This document shows, piece after piece, positions 57,340 to 64,000 of a stretch of DNA of 64,000 bases. Position numbers and translations under genes: made by a program. The notes under the pieces are model-generated. The model saw only the letters and a program-made list of their open reading frames with translations. It was not told where the DNA came from and did not search any database. Location of the stretch: contig CM062215.1 of NCBI GenBank assembly GCA_031216445.1, positions 6,367,501 to 6,431,500 on the forward strand. The letters run 5' to 3'. This DNA comes from Lateolabrax maculatus (taxonomy: Eukaryota; Chordata; Actinopteri; Acropomatiformes; Lateolabracidae). The stretch's first letter is position 1; each line of letters begins with the position of its first letter.

Positions 57340-57440
57340 ATGGATGGCAATCTTGGTCAGACGACATTCATGGTCCCCAGAGGATGGATCCTAATGACTT
57401 TGGTGACCCCCTGACTTTTCATCTAGCGCCATCATCAGAT
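57340..57440 (-). repeat. dispersed repeat, copy 3 (inverted)
   Basis: CCCAGAGGATGGATCCTAAT then GACTTTGGTGACCCCCTGAC is the reverse complement of the cores at 4076-4215 and 6701-6810. It extends to TCTAGCGCCATCATCAGATC, the better-preserved end of this fish repeat family. Confidence 0.75.
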
Positions 57441-58223
57441 CAAAATTTTAATTTGTTCAATACTAGGGATCTCTAGGCAACTCCCCAGCAAGATTGGCTC
57501 ACTCATCAGCTGATTACATCATTGGATGTGCTTGATCCAGAATTTTTTGATTAAGACTTTTTTAAAACCGATTGGGCAGGATGTACTCAAGAAATAGCCT
57601 AGAGTAGCTTAGAACATAAACGAAGTATGTTCAACGCACATGTCTTACGTGTTTTATGTCATTATGTTTTACCATCCACTTGGTTCATATATATGGAGAC
57701 ATTACCTTCTTGCTGCCGTTAGCCTTTACCTCGAGGCTCCAGTGTGTCTTAGCACATCCTCACAGAGCGACTAACATGGCTTTAAACTCGCAATCTTGTT
57801 TAAAAGACAAAATCTTTCACCATATATGAGTGTAATATTTTGTAATTACATTCAAAACATGTCACATTTAATTTGGTTAATTTTTGATGCCAGAAAAAGG
57901 GTTACTGGTTATCCAACAAATTGAAGAGGTCATTTCATAGAAAGCGTCGTCCCAGTTGAAAATTCATAGATGGGTGATTGTAAGACTGACTGCACGTTGT
58001 GCTGCATGAACAGACAGTTTGCAAGATCGCTAGTTTGGAGAGAAAAATATATTCCACTGGCAATAAAATAACCTGTTCCATAGTCTTTCTCAAGGATTGA
58101 GAATGCCTCAATCCATTTTTATCATCATCTTCTTCTTCTCCATCTTCATAAACACACTGCTTTTATTTCCAGCTATAAAAATGTTTCACAAGGAAGTAGT
58201 TTTCTTTTTTTTTTTATTCCCAG

Positions 58224-58307
58224 GAGCAGTTCAGCTCTGCAGCCTTACATGGTGAAACGCCAGACAGCTCTGACCTAAGACTAGAAAGAGAGGAAGATGC
58301 AGAGTGA
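58224..58307 (+). other. orphan exon-like segment, 27 codons
   Basis: An excellent polypyrimidine tract and acceptor (TTTTTATTCCCAG) precede an open frame read in phase 0: EQFSSAALHGETPDSSDLRL then EREEDAE and TGA at 58305-58307. It is hydrophilic and reads like a natural C-terminus. No upstream exon in the matching phase was found, since the exon at 46460 ends in phase 1. It could be a terminal exon of an unknown + strand transcript or chance. Confidence 0.2.
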
Positions 58308-59167
58308 GAGAAACAACTTGACTGATATAGAAAAACCACAGCAGGCCAGAGAAAACAGGACAATACCTCTGCTGCCAGTCAGAAGAGAAATAGATTTGTT
58401 CCTGTCCAACCAAACATGTAAGTACAGAACACACAAATGAAAACCAAAAACATTTGACTCTGCTTGCCACATTCCCATGAAACGTGTAATGGATGTTCAC
58501 AGACACAGAATTTTTTTTTACAACAAAATGTGGCTGTGTTTCGTTCATGCAGTGCAAGTACACACAAAGTATGCGGGCAAGTAAGTAAACAATGCCTTCT
58601 CGTGCCAGAGACGCTTGGCACACATCTGCACAAAGGCCTTTGAGGACCCTCATGACGAAATGTACGTGGCATGAACCCTCGCAGCTATGCAGACACGAAA
58701 AGTATAATTTGAGCTTCATTCTTTCGAAGGAAACCACGGTACACACTGTCAGGGAAACTCTACATTATTAATGTATAACAACTCTGCAGTATATTGTAAA
58801 CAAACCAGGGATGTTTGGCACTACATGTTGGCTGTTACTTCACAGAAGGAAGTGTTAAGGAAGTATTCACTTATGGCGGCCCTCTCATTTCATTCTTCAT
58901 CATTAATTGATTGCATTATAGCTAATAGCACTGGCGTTCATTATGCTTGATACTTTGTTGATATAAACGCCTTAATGATGTACATTGCTTGTAACATGAA
59001 ACAAAGGAGACAGAGGATGAGCGAGAGGGAAAGAAAGGGCATTTTAGGGGTGAAGAAGGATGGAGGGAGGGTTTACCCCATCAGCTGTGTTTACTCTGGA
59101 AGACTTACTGCTGCTGTTGGCAGCTTCACACACATTCTCGCTTTCCCTTTCTCTCTCTGTTCTCCAG

Positions 59168-59226
59168 ATATAGCCAGCTATGTGGAGAAGCCTACAACTA
59201 GCTTTTCCCCAGAGGCCTCTGTCTAA
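59168..59226 (+). CDS. candidate terminal exon of the 46460 gene
   Basis: A near-perfect polypyrimidine tract and acceptor (CTCTCTCTGTTCTCCAG) precede AT, ATA, GCC and on. Joined to the G left over at 46535, the frame is D then IASYVEKPTTSFSPEASV, stop TAA at 59224-59226. An ATTAAA lies at 59333. The phase match supports the join. No homology is known to me, and the 12.6-kb intron spans pln on the opposite strand. Confidence 0.28.
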
Positions 59227-61139
59227 GAGCAGGGTTTATCTGATATGGGCTTTTGAAGCACAGTACACAACAATTGTCCTCTGAAACTCGCTCAAATGAC
59301 ATCAAAGTGTTGGTGAATAGAATTTCACAAAGATTAAATTAAGAAAAATCTAATTTAGAAACTCAGGTGGGTTAAAGGTTCCTTCAGGCAGTGACAGGTT
59401 TTATTAAACATTACAGACAATGTAATCTGGTGAGGATACCAGTAGTCGGGGTAAATATGGAAAATGTTCCTCCTAGTGTATTGTTTATGTGTATGTAGTG
59501 CTAGAAGTGCTGTATGATGTACAGTGTATCTTTTTTTTTTATCAGGATAACCCAGTCAACCTTACAATCTTAAAATGATATATCAAGGTTAGGTTTTAGA
59601 TCTGTTAAAATCATCACCATTAATTTGTCACTGAGCAAGGTTACAAAAAATCCCCTGATGTTTCTGATGGCTGCATTAGTATGCACACTAATGCACTGAA
59701 CCTAATGTGATTACAAGAATACTGCAATTGAAACACACGCACCTTAATCTGATGATTTCATTTGAATTAGTTATTTAATTACAGTTATTTGAATTGTTAA
59801 TGTCTGCAATTGAGACACGCAGTGAATCTAGTCAGCTGGAGTTGTGAGAAGCACATTTGTCATCATATTTTCAGTTTTCCATTTAACATTTTTGGAGATT
59901 AGTTGATTATTTACATTTCAGGAGAGCTCAGGAGGTTCCACAGCAGCAAGAAAAACACAACACGAGTGACATGAAGACAGTGACTGACGGTGTTTACTGC
60001 CTGCAGGGGAGAATGTCAGTTTGATTGATCAGCAACTGACACACACAGAGCTGTGATGGTTCTTCCAAGTCTCTTGGTTAGTGCAGATATTGTATGCGGA
60101 ACTGTAATTACTCAAGCAACCATTTTATTATTACCATATATATATGAAATCTCAGAGGGTTGTTACAAGGTGCTATCTGCTATAAATTATATCAAGTACC
60201 AGTAGTTGTACCATAATTCTTTAATTGTCACTTGTGGTGCATCCATGTTTAAATTTGCTGGCAATCTTCTTTGTTGCATCATGCTGGAGCCGTGTTACCT
60301 CCTTTGTCATGTTACCTCTACCAGTGGCTCGCTTTCACTACACGTTTGCATTACCAGCCTCTCCAGGTGATAGGAATGTGGATCGTATTACCAGCGTGTT
60401 AGATCACACGTGCCTACCAGCTCTATGTCCCTTGAGTTTTCCTCCATTTTGGATGATTCGACATCTCAAGGCCCAGTGGCTACATTAGTAGTAGTGTGTC
60501 CTGTATGTAGTGAGGAGAAAAGAAAGGATTTGGAAGGTCGGTGTGGTGGATGGACTTGTATCATGGCACCTTTTTATTAACCCTAACCTCAACTAGCTGT
60601 ATACTGCACGTGTGCAGATATTATAGAAAGCAAGAATTTTAAAAATGTTGCATTTTGCCTTAAAAAAAGTCTAGTGTAGAATTGTCCAATATTGATGTTA
60701 TCTGGCCTCATGTTTATTTTGCAGCCAAAAGGATAATTTTAAATTGATTTTAGATTCTGCGAGTTCTGAGCGGTGTCAGACACGTTCGTCATAGAGCTCT
60801 TTGGAGCATTTCATATTTCATAAATGGTTCTTTATGGCAAACTAAACCTTGTTAATGGAGCGTTTTTCAGAGAGTGCAAGCAAGCAGGGTGGTTGGAGAA
60901 GTCATACTGTACGTCCTGGAGATAACCAGACTTAATCCCATAACCCTTTGCATCCAGCCTGCTGAGGTGTCTTCGAGCAAGACACTGAATCCCTCCCAGC
61001 TGCTGGGATGATCTGCTTGGAAAGCGATAAAGAGTTCCCTCCTCAGGGATCAAAAGTCCCACAGAAAACCAAATTAAGTCTCCCCATTTACTGAACACTG
61101 TCCCAGCTGCCAGTGCTCCCAATATAAAATAACACAAAT

Positions 61140-61780
61140 CTAACGCACCCAGTCCACCAAAATAAACACTTCAAATTCAGAGCAGCCATCCTCTGTTGTT
61201 CTGATCTAATATCAAAAATGCAGCACCCCCCGTCTGAGGCATTCACCTGTCATATCTCCTGAAATAATCCACGAGGCAGCACACTGCACCCCATCCATCT
61301 AAAATAAATCAAACACGCCCAACCTCCTAAATATGGAACACCACAAATCCAACAAGCACAATAGTTGGCATCGTCCAGTCATTTAAAATCCAACACACTT
61401 GATTTTGAAACTAAAATGGCTCAAATGACTTTCTGACCCAGTCTAGTGATGTACAACAACAGCCGAAGGTAACCTCAGCAGGCTACTGTTGTAACACTAA
61501 TCCAGTGCACCCAATCCTGGCTTGTGCATCATGCTACTTCAAGCTTCGATCAAACCACATAAAACAAATGCAGCCGAGCTTCCCGAAATATAACCTCGCA
61601 AATCCGTCGCCCCGGATCACCGTCGTCCCCTGTCATGCCTCAAAAATAATCACTCAAATTCAGTGCCTCCAAACGACGGCATTCCCCAGAGATACCCGGC
61701 GACAATCACTCAAATTCGGAATGCCTCGGGACACTCAGCCTCTAAAAATAACCCAAAACCAGTGCACTGGATTATTGGAC
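61140..61780. repeat. degenerate A/C-rich tandem array, about 56-base period
   Basis: The stretch is strongly C/A-rich on the + strand. It has recurring blocks such as AATCACTCAAATTC (near 61648 and 61704, 56 bases apart), CACTTCAAATTCAG (near 61168), and CTCAAAAATAA, CTCTAAAAATAA and TCTAAAATAAA. Units are badly decayed, so this is an old minisatellite or satellite remnant. Confidence 0.5.
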
Positions 61781-64000
61781 ACACTTGTCATTCTTCCGAA
61801 AATAGAAACCCAAATCAACTGTGAGATCAGAGTTACGATTGCTGTATGTATCAATTTTGGTTTTGCACATGATAGGATCACTACATTGTTTTCCTGTTAG
61901 ATGGAGGACAAATGTTTTTTGGTTGCATGTACCTCTAAACAAAATTAAAGACAGCAGTGAGACATCCCTGACTTCCTCTTGTAGTCCTCACCAATCTCTG
62001 TTCTGTTTATGCTTCAACAAACATTGATGTCTCTCAAAGCTCATATCCCAAAAGAAGCTTTCCATTAGCATTACTGCCTGTCTCCTGTCAAGCAAGTGGA
62101 ACTGTAACTTCCACATTCAGTGCCAAAAATAAGGAAACCTCATTCAAAATCACATTTGTAATAATGCAAATTACTAAAAAATCCTAGCTTGGCTACCTGT
62201 TTCCCCCTACTTCTCGTCTTCACACAGACAAATTTATTATCAACACCAATGAAGTGTATTTCCCAAAATGCCAGAAGGTTTCTTTACATATTCTATCACC
62301 ACTTCTCTTCACCGAAAAACTCTATAACTAATAAATCTGAGCATTACTAAACAGTGAACAGTAACCTTGTTCCTGCTGTCAAGCCCAGAGAGGATTACAG
62401 GAGGTATGTTGTAGACAGTGCAGGCTACTAAATGTTCTTATCACTGGCTGTCATTAGAGCACAGTGGGCATTCTTTCCATTGATACAATATTGTGTCATC
62501 ACATCGAGTCTATAAAAAGATTTTCTATTCACAAAGGCAGCTTCAAGAGTACAACTGGCAGTCCTGAACTCATCTCTGTTGAGTCCTATAAAAATATTTC
62601 AGTGTAAGCAGCAGCACAGCAGGTCAACAACAGCTACCTGCTGTTTGTTAGAAGCCCTGAAATCTTTTTTCAGCGCTATCTTTGATATAATAAATCAGTA
62701 TAGAAAGAAAAATGATTCTAACATTGTAAAAAAGAAACATACACACTGGCGTTGGTTTGCTGTAGTTGTTAACCATCTCGCTAATGCTTCGTTCAACAGG
62801 CCGTGGGGCTTCTAGTCATGGTGTGATGTGAATTGAAAATGACCACCGTGGGAATAATATATCAAGGCGATCTTGATATATAAAAGATTTGTTTACAGAT
62901 TTTACTATTAGGATCTTCATCTTAGGGTTCCATAAAGGATGTGAAGTGGCCTCTCCGAACTGGCTCTCTTTATTTAGTATGTTTTAATGAGCCCAACTTT
63001 TCACAACTAACAGCTCAAGGAGTTTCAGGTCAGGAGTTTAAATAAATATATTAGTATAAAGATACTGTAATACTTCCCCAAATCCCAGAAATCACAGAAA
63101 ATGATGAAGGGCATGACATCAGTGTGAAGGTAGCGTCACAGGTCTCTTTTCTAATTTCAGAAAGTTGCATGACATAGGCTTTTTATGCATGTCTCAGATG
63201 AGTCAGGGATCTCTACACATCTGTCTACATATTCTTAGTAGTGAAATCCTCTTTTCCTCTTGCTCCTCTCTCCACCATGAGGCCAGAGGTCAGGGCTTCA
63301 GTATCGGCCTGAAGGGCCACTGAGCTGAGGTTTGAATGCTCTCTAGTTGAAGGACGGTCACTCTGCTCATCACAGCGCCCTGCTGATCCAAGAGCCATTT
63401 GGTTTGACGCAGTCTAATTCAAAAATCTGATTGGCTGCAGTTATTTAGAGCATTCTGATATGATGCTGAAGTCATATGAAGATCTCTGATTGGCTATTGG
63501 CATTATTATGGAGGGTTGTGATTGGAAGTTGAGTATCTAAAGGGTTTGTGTGGCGTATTCGGTCTGACGGACAGACAAGTTGGATCAGAGCAGTGGAAAA
63601 ATAACTGCTCTATTTATAAAGGCCCATTTAACAGAAGAGGGTCATCTGTGTCCCTCACAGGAACACAAACAGTCAGCCTGTCCTCCTGCTACCATGAACT
63701 GACTTTATATAAGTTTATAGAAACATTGTACTCATATTGAGCTGGGACCAAATCCAAGCTCCTTTCATCTAAACCCCTGTGTTTTTACTGTGTTTAACAG
63801 ATTCCAGATAAACACAAAAGTTTCTAATTATAACTCGTGAGAACATTCAACTTGACAATCATGAATTGTGTCGCTTTGATCTTAAAGTACTCCATACTCT
63901 GGAAGTCATTTTTTGGGGGGGAATGAATCAGTTATTCCATATGTCATAGTAATGACTCACTATTGTATCTAATAATACAGATTCTCTTTTAAAAGTACAG

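Larger units (their letters stand above)
49196..58223. other. gene-poor segment upstream of pln
   Basis: It should include the pln 5' UTR, its non-coding exon(s) and its promoter on the minus strand, but none can be fixed by eye. It also contains a long dispersed repeat (51500-51850), a GA microsatellite (55400-55438) and a repeat copy (57340-57440). No coding exon is recognised. Confidence 0.65.
58308..64000. other. gene-poor right end of window
   Basis: Apart from the candidate exon at 59168-59226 and a degenerate tandem array at 61140-61780, I see only AT-rich sequence with no recognised gene. No known protein family was recognised in any of the frames here. Confidence 0.65.

Noticed and set aside
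58231..58746. 171-codon minus-strand open frame, the longest in the window
   Set aside because: No recognisable domain, composition like translated AT-rich non-coding DNA (many C, F, H, V), no codon bias. One frame of this length is expected by chance in 64 kb on six frames.

Overview
The window reads as nuclear DNA of a ray-finned fish, probably a percomorph. It has one long gene split into many small exons with GT/AG introns, a CpG-rich first exon, CA/GT/GA microsatellites, and several dispersed repeats that I recognise from percomorph genomes. There are no bacterial-style operons, no rRNA or tRNA genes and no CRISPR array.

Positions 1-40876 (+ strand) hold what appears to be the complete coding region of fam184a, a long coiled-coil protein. 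I assembled 24 coding exons by matching splice sites, phases and the known vertebrate protein. They run from the ATG at 253 to the TGA at 40874-40876 and predict about 1123 residues, against about 1140 in human. Exons 1-22 and 24 are well supported. Exon 23 is inferred from its splice sites and phase, because the conserved mammalian tail between exons 22 and 24 was not found. The introns hold decayed transposon pieces, microsatellites, a perfectly placed hairpin, a minisatellite and a fossil duplicate of the end of exon 12.

Positions 40877-46250 are the fam184a 3' UTR and intergenic DNA, with several foldback (inverted) repeats. At 46261-46410 there is a second promoter-like block with three CCAAT boxes and a YY1-type AAAATGGCGGC element. 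It is followed by a short first coding exon on the + strand (46460-46535) with a consensus donor. I could not identify that gene. A phase-compatible terminal exon at 59168-59226 would make a 44-residue microprotein. Alternatively the exon may be the start of a larger gene that leaves the window; CEP85L is the positional candidate.

On the - strand at 49034-49195 lies an intact, single-exon coding region for phospholamban (pln), 53 residues. It is the small membrane inhibitor of the SERCA calcium pump of heart muscle. It lies antisense inside the large intron of the gene that starts at 46460, which recalls the human nesting of PLN inside CEP85L on the opposite strand. Serine 16 (the PKA site) is kept, but the CaMKII site threonine 17 is glutamine here.

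The remaining 49.2-64 kb is AT-rich, gene-poor DNA with repeats, two orphan exon-like segments and a degenerate tandem array near 61.1-61.8 kb. The upstream non-coding exon(s) of pln are expected there but could not be located.
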